A stretch of DNA of 64,000 nt, from NCBI RefSeq assembly GCF_000372885.1, contig NZ_KB889967.1, positions 2,166,655 through 2,230,654 of the forward strand. Reading direction: 5' to 3'. Both the position numbers and the translations under genes were made by a program. This DNA comes from Methyloversatilis thermotolerans (GTDB lineage: Bacteria; Pseudomonadota; Gammaproteobacteria; Burkholderiales; Rhodocyclaceae). Below, piece after piece: positions 16,305 to 25,224 of this stretch. Position 1 is the first letter of the stretch. Each line of letters opens with the position of its first letter. The notes under the pieces were generated by a model, which made no database searches, was not told the origin of the DNA, and saw only the letters and a list, made by a program, of their open reading frames with translations.

Positions 16305-17027
16305 ATGAAAACAACATTTGCCCTGCTGGCCACTGCACTCACCCTGCCGACTTTCGCGCACGCGCACATCGGATACAACGGGCGCAATTTCGGCAGCTTC
16401 GACGCCGCCGGTGGCAGCGTCACCCTTTCCAACCAGGCGGTGTCCGGCAACTACGGCTGGGCGGACGGCCTGGACGACGATTTCGGCGATTCGCACCGGC
16501 TGCGTGCCTTCCGCTTCACGCTGGGCACGGAAACGACCATCACCTTCAGCGTGGCGGCCAATCCCGGCGCCACAGCCAGCTCGGTAGCCGGGCTGATTCC
16601 GGGCTTTTCCATCTTTTCGGGCCTGGCCCACGTGTCACCCTTCAAGGCCGATCACGACACCGCGGCTGCCAGCATCGACTATCTCGAATCTCTGGGCGGC
16701 GTGGCCAAGGAAGGCGCGTTCCGAGCGCTCGCCGACTGGCGCATCGCCAATGACGATGGGCTGTTCTCCAACTTCACCTTCATGGGGTATGCGGCCGATA
16801 CCGACCTGGACGGTCAGGTAAGCGGCACCTTCACGCTGGCCGCGGGCGACTACAGCATATTTGTCGGCGGCGCGAACTACATCGCCCAGCTCGATCCGAC
16901 ACTGCCGTCCTACGGCATGACGGCCACGCTGACGGTGGCGGCCGTGCCGGAGCCGGAAACCTATGCGCTGCTGCTGTCCGGCCTCGGGCTGATCGGCGCT
17001 GCCGCGCGCCGCAGGATGTCGCGCTGA
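16305..17027 (+). CDS. PEP-CTERM sorting domain protein, predicted N-terminal His
   Basis: 240-residue exported protein. The signal peptide ends TFAHA, so the mature chain should begin HIGYNG. The body is Gly/Ala-rich and shares a block with the protein at 7507: a Trp/Gly segment, GDSH, then alternating F-F-L and T-T-F strand pattern. The C-terminus is VPEPETYALLLSGLGLIG followed by ARRR. The start is supported by GGAGG at 16290-16294. It stands alone between the sulfotransferase and a convergent hypothetical gene whose end lies only 2 bases away. Confidence 0.88.
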   Translation: MKTTFALLATALTLPTFAHAHIGYNGRNFGSFDAAGGSVTLSNQAVSGNYGWADGLDDDFGDSHRLRAFRFTLGTETTITFSVAANPGATASSVAGLIPGFSIFSGLAHVSPFKADHDTAAASIDYLESLGGVAKEGAFRALADWRIANDDGLFSNFTFMGYAADTDLDGQVSGTFTLAAGDYSIFVGGANYIAQLDPTLPSYGMTATLTVAAVPEPETYALLLSGLGLIGAAARRRMSR

Positions 17028-17029
17028 TG

Positions 17030-17545
17030 TCAGGACGCGGGAGCGGCAGCCTGCGCGCTCCCGGTCTGCAGCCGGAACGGCAGCTCCAGCCGTTCGCTGC
17101 GCGTGACGACGAACAGCCGGGCGTTCCAGCGCATTGCGCCGGTCACGCAGACCGGCAGGGTGACTGCAGCGGACCACTGACCGGATGCATCGCGCCGCAG
17201 CGCTTCGCGATACACACCCATGCTCATGTCGACGCCGTCGAACTCGAGCGCCGCTTCCTCCGCATCGAATCCACGCAATTGCAGCAGTGCCCGGAACGGT
17301 GTGCCGGCGGGAACAGGACGCGGCATCAGCGACAGCAGCACCTGCCGGCCGTCGGCGATGTCGGCCCGGCAACGGTCGCGCTCCAGCCTGCACGGTGGCG
17401 GCACGACGACGCGCGTCGGCAGGCTGTCGCGCAATTCGGCGCGCGGCCACAGCAGCACCACGGCAAGCAGTGCCAGAACCGCCAGGGTGTGCGGCAAGGT
17501 GGAACGGAAGGTCATGCTGTCCATCGCGCTATCGGGGTCGGCCAT
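17030..17545 (-). CDS. Hypothetical membrane-anchored periplasmic protein
   Basis: A protein of about 160-170 residues I do not recognise with certainty. One membrane segment near the N-terminus (TLAVLALLAVVLLW) is followed by an exported domain with PCRLERDRC, an FDGVDMSMGVY block and a LPVCVTG..W..RLF strand pattern. That pattern is reminiscent of FixH/YtkA-like copper-related domains, but this is only impressionistic. Possible starts are ATG 17545, 17524 or 17515; I give the longest of these. It is divergent from the RegB-type kinase, a position where cytochrome-oxidase-related genes often sit. Confidence 0.55.
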   Translation of the reverse strand: MADPDSAMDSMTFRSTLPHTLAVLALLAVVLLWPRAELRDSLPTRVVVPPPCRLERDRCRADIADGRQVLLSLMPRPVPAGTPFRALLQLRGFDAEEAALEFDGVDMSMGVYREALRRDASGQWSAAVTLPVCVTGAMRWNARLFVVTRSERLELPFRLQTGSAQAAAPAS

Positions 17546-17612
17546 GCCGGACCCAGCGACCCGGCGCGTCCGACTATGCATGCGCTGTTGCGTGCGGGCA
17601 AGCCGTGCCCGA

Positions 17613-17618
17613 TACAAT
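17613..17618 (+). promoter_or_regulatory. Probable -10 box for the regB-like gene
   Basis: TACAAT 32 bases before the kinase start, with TTGCGT at 17588-17593 as a distant possible -35 (19-base spacer). Only the -10 is convincing. Confidence 0.42.
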
Positions 17619-17649
17619 CGTGACGCGCGCCTTGCCACGCCCTTTGCCG

Positions 17650-18951
17650 ATGAATGCCCACGTCACGTCACGCCTGTCGATGTCGCCCCCACTCCATCGC
17701 CCGCTCTCGCTGCCTGCCGATCGCGTCGCCGGTCTGATACGGGCCCGCTGGTGGGCTCTGGCGCTGCTGCTGGCCGCGACGCTGGGCACGCCGGCCCTGC
17801 TCGACGCAGCGCTGCCGCTCACCCCGATGCTGCTCATTCTGGCGACGGTCGCCCTCTGGAACGGATCGCTGTTCTGGCAGGCGAGACAGGGACACAGTTC
17901 AGACGCCACTTCGTGTCTCCTGCAGTTGTGCGTTGACCTCCTTGCATTCGCCGGCCTGCTGCATTTCAGCGGCGGCGCGACCAATCCTCTGGTGTCCATG
18001 CTGCTGTTGCCGGTCGTGCTGTCCGCGCTGCTGCTGTCGCGCCGCGCCGTCGCCGCGCTGGCGACCCTGGCCATCCTGCTGTACTCGCTGCTCATGGTGA
18101 GTTTCGTTCCGCTGCCGGTTGCCGATCCGCAACGCGCGGCCATGCTGCATCTGACCGGCATGTGGCTCACCTTCGTCGTATCCGCGGCCATGCTGGCCTG
18201 GTTCGTGATGCGCACCACCGACGCGATGCGCCGCCGCGACGCCGAACTGGCCCTGGCACGCGAACAGACCTTGCGCAACGAGCGCGTACTGGCGCTGGGC
18301 GCGCTGGCGGCCGGTGCCGCCCATGAGCTGGGCTCCCCCCTGGCCACGCTGGCGGTGCTCGCGGGCGAACTGGAGCGCGCAGCCGCGCCGGACAGCGACA
18401 ATGCCGCCGATCTCAAGCTGATGCGCGAGCAGATCGCCTACTGCAAGCGCATCATCACGCGTCTGACCGAGGACGCCGGCCAGCAACGCAGCGAAGGAGC
18501 GGAGTCGATGCGCTGCGATACCTGGCTGGAGGGCCTCCATGCGGCCTGGCGCAGCCTGCGCGGGCACAGCGATTCGACGTTCACGCTGCTTGCCAGCGGC
18601 GAAAGCCCGCCGCCGGTCATCGTGGTGGAGCCGACACTGGGCCAGAGCGTGGTGAGCCTGCTGGACAACGCGCTGCGCGCCGGCGGACCGGTCGATCTGG
18701 CGCTGGACTGGGATGCCGACCATCTCACGATAGAAATCCGCGACAGCGGCCCGGGCTTCGCCGCCGATGTCCTTCAGCGCGCCGGACGGCAGACCTTCGG
18801 CGAGCACGCGGAAGGACGGGGTATCGGCCTGCTGCTGGTCACCGCCAGCGTGGAACGCCTGGGTGGCCGGCTGGAACTGGACAATCCGTGGACCGGGGGC
18901 GCGCGGGTCCGCGTCCTTCTTCCGCTTGCGCGCGTGGGGCTGCATGGCTGA
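17650..18951 (+). CDS. regB: RegB/PrrB-type redox sensor histidine kinase
   Basis: 433 residues. About six membrane segments (roughly residues 30-187) are followed by a cytoplasmic kinase domain. It has the RegB hallmark GGATNPL (108-114), the quinone-sensing loop sequence; the phospho-acceptor His225 in AAHELGSP; and Cys265 in AYCKRI, in the place of the redox-active cysteine of Rhodobacter RegB. The N and G boxes (LLDNAL, DSGPGF, GRGIGLLL) are intact. RegB senses aerobic quinone or redox state and phosphorylates RegA. The ATG at 17650 is chosen because the long upstream extension covers a divergent gene. It overlaps regA by 8 bases. Confidence 0.88.
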   Translation: MNAHVTSRLSMSPPLHRPLSLPADRVAGLIRARWWALALLLAATLGTPALLDAALPLTPMLLILATVALWNGSLFWQARQGHSSDATSCLLQLCVDLLAFAGLLHFSGGATNPLVSMLLLPVVLSALLLSRRAVAALATLAILLYSLLMVSFVPLPVADPQRAAMLHLTGMWLTFVVSAAMLAWFVMRTTDAMRRRDAELALAREQTLRNERVLALGALAAGAAHELGSPLATLAVLAGELERAAAPDSDNAADLKLMREQIAYCKRIITRLTEDAGQQRSEGAESMRCDTWLEGLHAAWRSLRGHSDSTFTLLASGESPPPVIVVEPTLGQSVVSLLDNALRAGGPVDLALDWDADHLTIEIRDSGPGFAADVLQRAGRQTFGEHAEGRGIGLLLVTASVERLGGRLELDNPWTGGARVRVLLPLARVGLHG

Positions 18952-19477
18952 CAGCATCCTGGTCATCGACGACGATGAAATTTTCAATGCTGTGCTGGTG
19001 CAGGCATTGCGCCGCCGTGGCCATGTCGCGGACGGATGCTGCGAAGCCGAGCGGGCGGTCGATGTCGCGCGTACGCTGCAGCCCTCGCGTATCGTGCTGG
19101 ACCTCAATCTGGCAGGCAGCTCCGGGCTCGCCCTGGTGCGGCCGCTGCTGGAAAGACTGCCGCAGGTGCGCATCGTCGTGCTGACCGGCTACGCCAGCAT
19201 CACGACGGCAGTCGATGCGATCAAGCTCGGCGCCATCCAGTATCTGGCCAAACCGGTCGAGGTCGACGCCATCCTGTCGGCCTTCGAATCGGGCGTCGAC
19301 GCCCGTACCGATGCGCCGCTGGACGCGGAGCCGCTGTCGGTCGGTCGGCTGGAGTGGGAACATATCCAGCGTGTGCTCAAGGAGCACGAAGGCAATATTT
19401 CGGCCACCGCACGTGCTCTGAAGATGCATCGCCGCACCTTGCAGCGCAAGCTGATGAAGCGGCCGGTGAAGGCCTGA
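18944..19477 (+). CDS. regA: RegA/PrrA-type response regulator
   Basis: 177 residues. Receiver domain with Asp10/Asp11, phospho-acceptor Asp53, Thr81 and Lys103. A short linker leads to a Fis-type helix-turn-helix (GNISATARALKMHRRTLQRK, residues about 151-170), the compact layout of RegA/PrrA/ActR/RoxR. It regulates respiratory, carbon-fixation or redox genes in response to RegB. The ATG at 18944 overlaps the kinase stop by 8 bases, so the pair is translationally coupled. The family often has a Pro-rich linker; here the linker is short and acidic. Confidence 0.88.
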   Translation: MADSILVIDDDEIFNAVLVQALRRRGHVADGCCEAERAVDVARTLQPSRIVLDLNLAGSSGLALVRPLLERLPQVRIVVLTGYASITTAVDAIKLGAIQYLAKPVEVDAILSAFESGVDARTDAPLDAEPLSVGRLEWEHIQRVLKEHEGNISATARALKMHRRTLQRKLMKRPVKA

Positions 19478-19575
19478 CGGACGGCATGACGGGCCGACGC
19501 GGCTCGCATGCGTTAACATGTCGTGCATTGCACGAACGCGCAGCCCGCTCCGTTCCGCCAGAAAGCCTCACACTG

Positions 19576-20916
19576 ATGATCAGAAAGTTGCTGCGGCGCA
19601 TTCTCCGCCGTCCTGAAGACAACACATCCACGCACCGGCCCCGCGGCCCGGTTCATATTCCGCGCGACCGCCACGGCATTGCGCGGGAACACATCCTGCC
19701 GGCGGCGCGCAAGGTATGCGATGCACTGCAGGCCGAGGGCTACCAGGCCTATGTGGTCGGTGGCGCCGTGCGCGACCTCATCGCCGGCATCGAACCCAAG
19801 GACTTCGACGTTGCCACCAGCGCGACACCGGAACAGGTAACGGCGGTGTTCCGCCGCGCGCGCCTGATCGGGCGCCGCTTCAAGATCGTGCACGTCATGT
19901 TCGGGCGCGACACGATAGAGGTGACCACCTTCCGCGGTGACGCCGAGGCGGTGACCGACGAGCATGGACGCATCCTGCACGACAATGTATTCGGCACCAT
20001 GGAGGAAGATGCGGCACGCCGCGATTTCACCGTGAATGCGCTGTACTACGATCCGTCGTCCGAAACCGTGGTCGATTTCCACCACGGCGTGGCCGACCTC
20101 CAGCAGAAGACGCTGCGCATGATAGGCGAACCGATACGGCGCTACCGCGAGGATCCGGTGCGCATGCTGCGCGCCGTGCGACTGGCTGCCAAGCTTGGCC
20201 TGTCCATCGACCCCGCCGCGCGCGAGCCGATACGCGCCATGGCCGACTTGCTGGAAAACGTGCCGCCGGCCCGCCTGTTCGACGAAATGCTCAAGCTGCT
20301 CACCAGCGGCCACGCCGTGCGCTGCGTGCGGCAACTGCGCGAGGAAGGCCTGCACCACGGCCTGCTGCCGCTGCTGGACGTGATCCTGGACCAGCCGATG
20401 GGCGAGCGCTTCGTCATGCTGTCGCTGGAACGCACCGACGAACGGGTGCGCGAGGACAAGTCCATCTCTCCCAGCTTCCTGTTTGCAACGCTGCTGTGGC
20501 ACGAAGTGCTTGCCGACTGGGAAAAGCGCAAGCAGGCGAACGAACCGGCGATCCCGGCGCTGTTCGACGCGATGACCAGCGTGCTCGACCAGCAGGCGGA
20601 AAAACTGGCCATCACCCGGCGCATCGCCACCGACATCCGTGAGATCTGGGCGTTGCAGCCGCGCTTCGAGCAGCGTTCCGGCAAGCGCCCGTACCGCATG
20701 CTCGAATTGCCGCGCTTCCGCGCCGCCTACGACTTCCTGCTGTTGCGCGCCGGCAGCGGCGAGGTGGAACAGGAACTGGCCGACTGGTGGACCGATTTCG
20801 CCGCCGCCGACGCTGCGCAGCGGGAGGCCATGCTGCGGCCGGACGAGGCGCCGAAGAAACGTCGTCGGCCGCGGCGCAAGCCCACGGGCGGCGCCGGCCC
20901 GGCCGCGGCTGCATGA
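19576..20916 (+). CDS. pcnB: Poly(A) polymerase I
   Basis: 446 residues. A class II nucleotidyltransferase head with VVGGAVRDLI (about 60-69) and the metal-binding pair in KDFDVAT (Asp76 and Asp78), then ARRDFTVNALYYDP and the RNA-binding RYREDPVRMLRAVRLAAKLG block. It ends in a basic tail (KKRRRPRRKPTGG) typical of PcnB rather than tRNA CCA-adding enzyme. It adds 3' poly(A) to RNAs, promoting decay. The ATG at 19576 follows a non-coding leader after regA. Its stop overlaps the next start (ATGA). Confidence 0.92.
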   Translation: MIRKLLRRILRRPEDNTSTHRPRGPVHIPRDRHGIAREHILPAARKVCDALQAEGYQAYVVGGAVRDLIAGIEPKDFDVATSATPEQVTAVFRRARLIGRRFKIVHVMFGRDTIEVTTFRGDAEAVTDEHGRILHDNVFGTMEEDAARRDFTVNALYYDPSSETVVDFHHGVADLQQKTLRMIGEPIRRYREDPVRMLRAVRLAAKLGLSIDPAAREPIRAMADLLENVPPARLFDEMLKLLTSGHAVRCVRQLREEGLHHGLLPLLDVILDQPMGERFVMLSLERTDERVREDKSISPSFLFATLLWHEVLADWEKRKQANEPAIPALFDAMTSVLDQQAEKLAITRRIATDIREIWALQPRFEQRSGKRPYRMLELPRFRAAYDFLLLRAGSGEVEQELADWWTDFAAADAAQREAMLRPDEAPKKRRRPRRKPTGGAGPAAAA

Positions 20917-21266
20917 ATTTCGCGCAACTGCCCGCCTGGGTGCAGGCGGCCGGCCTGCTGGTCGCATCGAATGTGTTCATGACCTTCGCGTGGTATGCCC
21001 ACCTGAAGGATCTGAACCACCGGCCCTGGTGGGTGGCCGCGCTGATCTCATGGAGCATCGCGCTGTTCGAATACCTGCTGCAGGTGCCGGCCAACCGCAT
21101 CGGCCACACGCAGCTTTCGCTCGGCCAGCTCAAGATCATGCAGGAAGTGATCACGCTGACCGTATTCGTGCCGTTCGCCGTGTTCTACATGGATCAGCCG
21201 TTCAAGCTTGACTATGTGTGGGCCGCGCTGTGTATGCTGGGCGCGGTGTATTTCATCTTCCGCTGA
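20913..21266 (+). CDS. DUF486 small membrane protein (DMT/EmrE-like)
   Basis: 117 residues with four predicted membrane helices and the DUF486 landmarks NVFMTFAWY, LEVP-like LLQVPANRIG and a KIMQEVITL helix. DUF486 proteins resemble small multidrug/DMT transporters, but no substrate is known. It overlaps pcnB by four bases. In related betaproteobacteria I recall folK at this position between pcnB and the deoxynucleoside kinase; here DUF486 occupies it. Confidence 0.88.
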   Translation: MNFAQLPAWVQAAGLLVASNVFMTFAWYAHLKDLNHRPWWVAALISWSIALFEYLLQVPANRIGHTQLSLGQLKIMQEVITLTVFVPFAVFYMDQPFKLDYVWAALCMLGAVYFIFR

Positions 21267-21293
21267 AACCTCCCCGACCGGAACGCCGCATCG

Positions 21294-21932
21294 ATGCTGG
21301 ACAAAGCACGCTACATCGTCGTCGAAGGCCCCATAGGCGTGGGCAAGACCTCGCTCGCCCGGCGACTGGCCGAGCATCTGCAGGCCCCCACGCTGTTCGA
21401 GAAGCCGGAAGAAAATCCTTTCCTGGCGCGCTTCTACCAGAACATGGAGCGCTATGCGCTGCAGACCCAGTTGTTCTTCCTGTTCCAGCGCATGGAACAG
21501 CTGCGCGAGGTGATGCAGGACGACCTCTTTTCCGGCCGCCTGGTGGCCGACTTCCTGATCGACAAGGATCCGCTGTTCGCGTCGATGAACCTGTCCGACG
21601 ACGAGTACGCGCTATACCGTCAGATCTTTGCGTCGCTCAAGCTGCAGGCGCCGGCGCCGGATCTGGTCATCTACCTGCAGGCGGACGCGGATACGCTGGC
21701 CGAACGCGTGCGCAGGCGCGGCATCGATGCCGAACGGCGCATCAGTGAAAGCTATCTCGCACGCGTGGTCGAGCGTTACGCGCGCTTCTTCTATCAGTAC
21801 GACGCCAGTCCGCTGTTCATCGTCAATGCGGAAGAACTGAACCCGGTCGACAGCGACGACGATTTCGCGCTGCTGGTGGAACGTCTGGGCCAGATGCGCT
21901 CATTCCGCGAATTTTTCGGGTACGCCACATGA
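21294..21932 (+). CDS. Deoxynucleoside kinase family protein
   Basis: 212 residues with a P-loop GPIGVGKTS (12-20), the Glu after the loop (FEKPEENPF), the helix [10 protein letters not shown] and an Arg-rich lid [13 protein letters not shown]. It belongs to the dGK/dCK/TK2 family, which phosphorylates deoxynucleosides for salvage. Substrate choice (deoxyadenosine or deoxyguanosine) cannot be set from sequence here. Its stop overlaps the panB start by four bases, so it is part of the pantothenate operon, as in other betaproteobacteria. Confidence 0.88.
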   Translation: MLDKARYIVVEGPIGVGKTSLARRLAEHLQAPTLFEKPEENPFLARFYQNMERYALQTQLFFLFQRMEQLREVMQDDLFSGRLVADFLIDKDPLFASMNLSDDEYALYRQIFASLKLQAPAPDLVIYLQADADTLAERVRRRGIDAERRISESYLARVVERYARFFYQYDASPLFIVNAEELNPVDSDDDFALLVERLGQMRSFREFFGYAT

Positions 21933-22765
21933 CCTATATGCGCGACTCCGATCCAGCCCGCCGCCCGGTCACGCTGAATACGCTTGCCCGCATGCGCAGC
22001 CAGGGCGAGCGCATCGCCATGCTCACCTGTTACGACTCGACCTTCGCCGCCGTGTGCGAAACCGCGGGTGCCGAGGTGCTGCTGGTCGGCGATTCGCTGG
22101 GCAATGTGCTGCAGGGCCATGACACCACGCTGCCGGTGACGCTGGACGACATGGCCTATCACACCGGCTGCGTCGCGCGCGGTCTGGCCAATGTCGACGG
22201 TCGCGCCTTCCTGATCGCCGATCTGCCCTTCGGCAGCTATCAGGAAAGCCGGGAACAGGCCATGCGCTCGGCGGCAAGGCTCATGACTGCGGGCGCCCAG
22301 ATGATCAAGCTGGAAGGCGGCAGTCACATGGCCGACACCGTGCGCTTTCTGGTCGAGCGCGGCGTGCCGGTGTGCGCCCACCTCGGATTGACGCCGCAAT
22401 CGGTGCACCAGCTCGGTGGCTATCGCGCCCAGGGCGTGACCGAAGCCTCGGCTGCGCGACTGCTGGCCGACGCGCGGCTGCTCGACGAAGCCGGCGCCTC
22501 GATGATGGTGCTGGAAATGGTGCCCGCCCGGCTGGCGGCGGACGTGACCGCCGCTACGCGCCTGATCACGATAGGCATAGGGGCCGGTCCGCAGTGCAGC
22601 GGCCAGGTGCTGGTGCTGCACGATGTGCTGGGCCTGTTCCCGGGGCGGCGCCCGCGCTTCGTGCGCAACTTCATGCCGGGCGCCGACGACGTGCATGACG
22701 CGCTGTGCCGCTATGTCGCGGCGGTCAAGGACGGCAGCTTCCCCGGTCCGGAACACTGTTACTGA
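21929..22765 (+). CDS. panB: 3-methyl-2-oxobutanoate hydroxymethyltransferase
   Basis: 278 residues. First committed enzyme of pantothenate synthesis, making ketopantoate from alpha-ketoisovalerate and methylene-tetrahydrofolate. Family blocks are [35 protein letters not shown] (metal-binding Asp residues), [34 protein letters not shown] and the catalytic Glu in VLEMVP. The length is normal. The ATG overlaps the kinase stop (ATGA). panC follows after 5 bases. Confidence 0.96.
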   Translation: MTYMRDSDPARRPVTLNTLARMRSQGERIAMLTCYDSTFAAVCETAGAEVLLVGDSLGNVLQGHDTTLPVTLDDMAYHTGCVARGLANVDGRAFLIADLPFGSYQESREQAMRSAARLMTAGAQMIKLEGGSHMADTVRFLVERGVPVCAHLGLTPQSVHQLGGYRAQGVTEASAARLLADARLLDEAGASMMVLEMVPARLAADVTAATRLITIGIGAGPQCSGQVLVLHDVLGLFPGRRPRFVRNFMPGADDVHDALCRYVAAVKDGSFPGPEHCY

Positions 22766-22770
22766 AGCCG

Positions 22771-23610
22771 ATGCAGATCCATCCGACGATAGCCGGCCTG
22801 CGTGCCGCCCTGGATGCCGAGCGCGCGCGCGGCGCGCGCATCGCCTTCGTGCCCACCATGGGCAATCTGCACGAAGGTCATGCCTCGCTGATGACGCAGG
22901 GGCGGGACATGGCGGACGTGGTGGTCGCCAGCGTGTTCGTGAACCGGCTGCAGTTCGGTCCGAACGAGGATTTCGACCGCTATCCGCGCACGCTGGACGC
23001 CGACTGCGCGCGCATGCGTGACGCCGGCGTGGCCCACGTATTCGCGCCGGACGAATCCGAGCTCTACCCGCAGGCCCAGACCCTGCGCGTGGTGCCCGAC
23101 CCGGCTCTGTCCGACATCCTGGAAGGCGCCTTCCGGCCCGGCTTCTTCACCGGCGTCGCGACCGTGGTGTGCAAGCTGTTCAATATCGTGCAGCCGCACA
23201 TCGCGCTGTTCGGCAAGAAGGACTACCAGCAGCTCATGGTGATACGGCAACTGGTGCAGCAGCTGGCGCTGCCCATCGCCATCGTCGGCGGCGAAACCCT
23301 GCGCGCCGGCGACGGCCTGGCCTTGTCCTCGCGCAATGGCTATCTGTCGCCGGATGAACGCGCGCGGGCGGTCTTGCTGTTCCAGGTACTGTCGGCGGCA
23401 CGCGAGGCCGTACGCGCGGGCGACCGGGACTACCCGCGCATCGAGGCGGACGCACTGTCCCGACTTCGTGACAGTGGCTGGTCACCACAATATATTGCGG
23501 TGCGACGACAAGCCGACTTACAATCGCCGGCCGCTCACGAATCCAGACTGGTGATCCTGGCCGCCGCCCTGCTCGGGACGACGCGCCTGATCGACAATCT
23601 GGAAGTGTAG
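22771..23610 (+). CDS. panC: Pantothenate synthetase
   Basis: 279 residues. Joins pantoate and beta-alanine using ATP. Signature elements are [12 protein letters not shown] (HxGH at 34-37), [24 protein letters not shown], the [16 protein letters not shown] block, FGKKDYQQL and SSRNGYL. The ATG at 22771 follows the panB stop directly and gives the usual length. It acts with panB upstream and panD downstream, so the window holds three consecutive genes for pantothenate supply. Confidence 0.96.
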   Translation: MQIHPTIAGLRAALDAERARGARIAFVPTMGNLHEGHASLMTQGRDMADVVVASVFVNRLQFGPNEDFDRYPRTLDADCARMRDAGVAHVFAPDESELYPQAQTLRVVPDPALSDILEGAFRPGFFTGVATVVCKLFNIVQPHIALFGKKDYQQLMVIRQLVQQLALPIAIVGGETLRAGDGLALSSRNGYLSPDERARAVLLFQVLSAAREAVRAGDRDYPRIEADALSRLRDSGWSPQYIAVRRQADLQSPAAHESRLVILAAALLGTTRLIDNLEV

Positions 23611-23713
23611 GTCGCCACGATGCGCTCAGGCCGGTGGCGTTCCAGTAGCGCACTGTCGCGCATGCCCCGCGTGCGCGTGTTGTCCGAACAGCGCGATATT
23701 TGAGGAGCGCCTC

Positions 23714-24097
23714 ATGCAACGTACGATGCTTCAGTCCAAGCTGCACCGCGTCACCACCACGCACTCGGAACTGCATTACGAAGGTTCGTGTGCCATCGAC
23801 CAGGACCTGCTCGACGCCGCGGACATCCGCGAGTACCAGGCCATCGACATCTACAACGTCGATAACGGCGAGCGTTTCTCGACCTACGCCATCAGCGCGG
23901 AACGCGGCTCCGGCATCATTTCGGTCAATGGCGCTGCCGCCCGCAAGGCGGCGGCGGGCGATCTGCTCATCATCGCCTGCTACGCGCAGTACTCCGAACT
24001 GGAACTGGCGCGCTACGAACCGAAACTGGTCTATGTCGACAGCAAGAACCGCATCGTCGACAGGCGCGGACAGATTCCGGTGCAGATGGCCGGCTGA
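23714..24097 (+). CDS. panD: Aspartate 1-decarboxylase proenzyme
   Basis: 127 residues. Makes beta-alanine from aspartate. The self-processing site is present (YEGSCAID, cleavage between Gly24 and Ser25, giving the pyruvoyl group on Ser25), as are Lys9 and the [15 protein letters not shown] block. Preceded by GAGGAG. Separated from panC by about 100 bases, followed by a terminator-like hairpin, so it is probably the last gene of the pan unit. Confidence 0.96.
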   Translation: MQRTMLQSKLHRVTTTHSELHYEGSCAIDQDLLDAADIREYQAIDIYNVDNGERFSTYAISAERGSGIISVNGAAARKAAAGDLLIIACYAQYSELELARYEPKLVYVDSKNRIVDRRGQIPVQMAG

Positions 24098-24128
24098 CAC
24101 CTGCCGGCCACCCCGCCGCCGACCGGAC

Positions 24129-24156
24129 AGGCCCGCCTCGTGCGGGCCTTGTCGTT
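24129..24156 (+). terminator. Hairpin terminator after panD
   Basis: AGGCCCGC/GCGGGCCT stem with a CTCGT loop (24129-24149), followed by the weak T-rich tail TTGTCGTTT. Confidence 0.6.
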
Positions 24157-24211
24157 TCCGCGGATATGAAACAATGGAAACAATGCGCCCTTCTGAACCC
24201 GGCATCCGTCC

Positions 24212-25090
24212 ATGAACCTGCATCTGCTGCGCATCTTCCACACCGTCGGCGAGCATGCGAGCTTCTCGCGCGCCGCCGAACACCTGGGCATCAGCCAGCC
24301 GGCAGTATCCAAGGCCTTGCGCGAACTGGAGGATCAGCTCGACGTGGTGCTGATCGAACGCGGTGCGCGCGTGGTGTCGCTGACCGAAGCGGGCCAGGTG
24401 CTGTTCGAGCATGCGGCGGCCATCTTCGCCATGGAGCGCGCGGCGCTGGAAGCACTGCAGGCCTATTCCAACCTGGAGCGTGGCCGCCTGCGCATCGGCG
24501 CCAGCCTCACCGTGGCCGGGTACTGGCTGCCGGGCTATGTGGCCGATTTCGCCCAGGCACACCCGGGCATTTCGCTCAGCCTGACCAGCGCCAACACGCA
24601 GACCATCGCGGAACGCCTGCTCGCCTGCGAGATAGACATCGCACTGGTCGAGGGTCCGGTTGAGGACGAGCGTATCGAATCGCGCCCGTGGCGCGACGAA
24701 ATCCTGCTCATCGTGGCCCCGCCCGACAGCGAACTGGCCCGTGCCGGCACGGTGAGTGCCGACGATCTGAAGGACGTGACCTGGATCGTGCGCGAGCCGG
24801 GTTCCGGCACCCGCGAGGTGATGAACCGCTGGCTCGACACACTGGGCATCTCGCCCGCCCACACGATAGAAGCCGGCAGCACCGAATCGGTGATACAGAT
24901 GGTGGCCGCGGGAGGCGGCGTGTCCATGGTGCCGCGCGTCAGTTCTGCCGACCAGATCGCACTGGGCAAGGTCGCCACGCTCACGCTGGCGGGCATCGAA
25001 CTGACCCGCCAGCTCTATCGCCTGCGCCTTCCGCGCCGCCCGCTCAGCCCGGCCGCGCTGGCGTTCGAGGCGATGATCGCGACGGACTGA
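24212..25090 (+). CDS. LysR-family transcriptional regulator (CysB/YeiE-like group)
   Basis: 292 residues. N-terminal winged helix-turn-helix (about 1-60: FSRAAEHLGISQPAVSKALRELE), dimerisation helix, then a two-lobed effector-binding domain. The TSANTQTIAERLL segment and the REPGSGTREV segment are typical of LysR proteins that bind small anions or amino-acid-like ligands (CysB, CbbR and YeiE types). It is followed after 134 bases by a SulP-type anion transporter in the same direction, its most plausible target. The effector is unknown. Confidence 0.9.
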   Translation: MNLHLLRIFHTVGEHASFSRAAEHLGISQPAVSKALRELEDQLDVVLIERGARVVSLTEAGQVLFEHAAAIFAMERAALEALQAYSNLERGRLRIGASLTVAGYWLPGYVADFAQAHPGISLSLTSANTQTIAERLLACEIDIALVEGPVEDERIESRPWRDEILLIVAPPDSELARAGTVSADDLKDVTWIVREPGSGTREVMNRWLDTLGISPAHTIEAGSTESVIQMVAAGGGVSMVPRVSSADQIALGKVATLTLAGIELTRQLYRLRLPRRPLSPAALAFEAMIATD

Positions 25091-25224
25091 GGGGAGGGGC
25101 AAGCTGCGGTCAGGCTTGCTGGAGCGATCCGGTCAGCGCCTGTCGTCAAACTGACATCCCTTCCGCCTTATGCTTGAGAGTTTGGGTGACGCCCCCGTCG
25201 GCGTGGATCACGGCACTCGACCTC

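Noticed and set aside
23611..23713. Riboswitch or leader between panC and panD
   Set aside because: Only about 100 bases with no recognisable aptamer or terminator fold.
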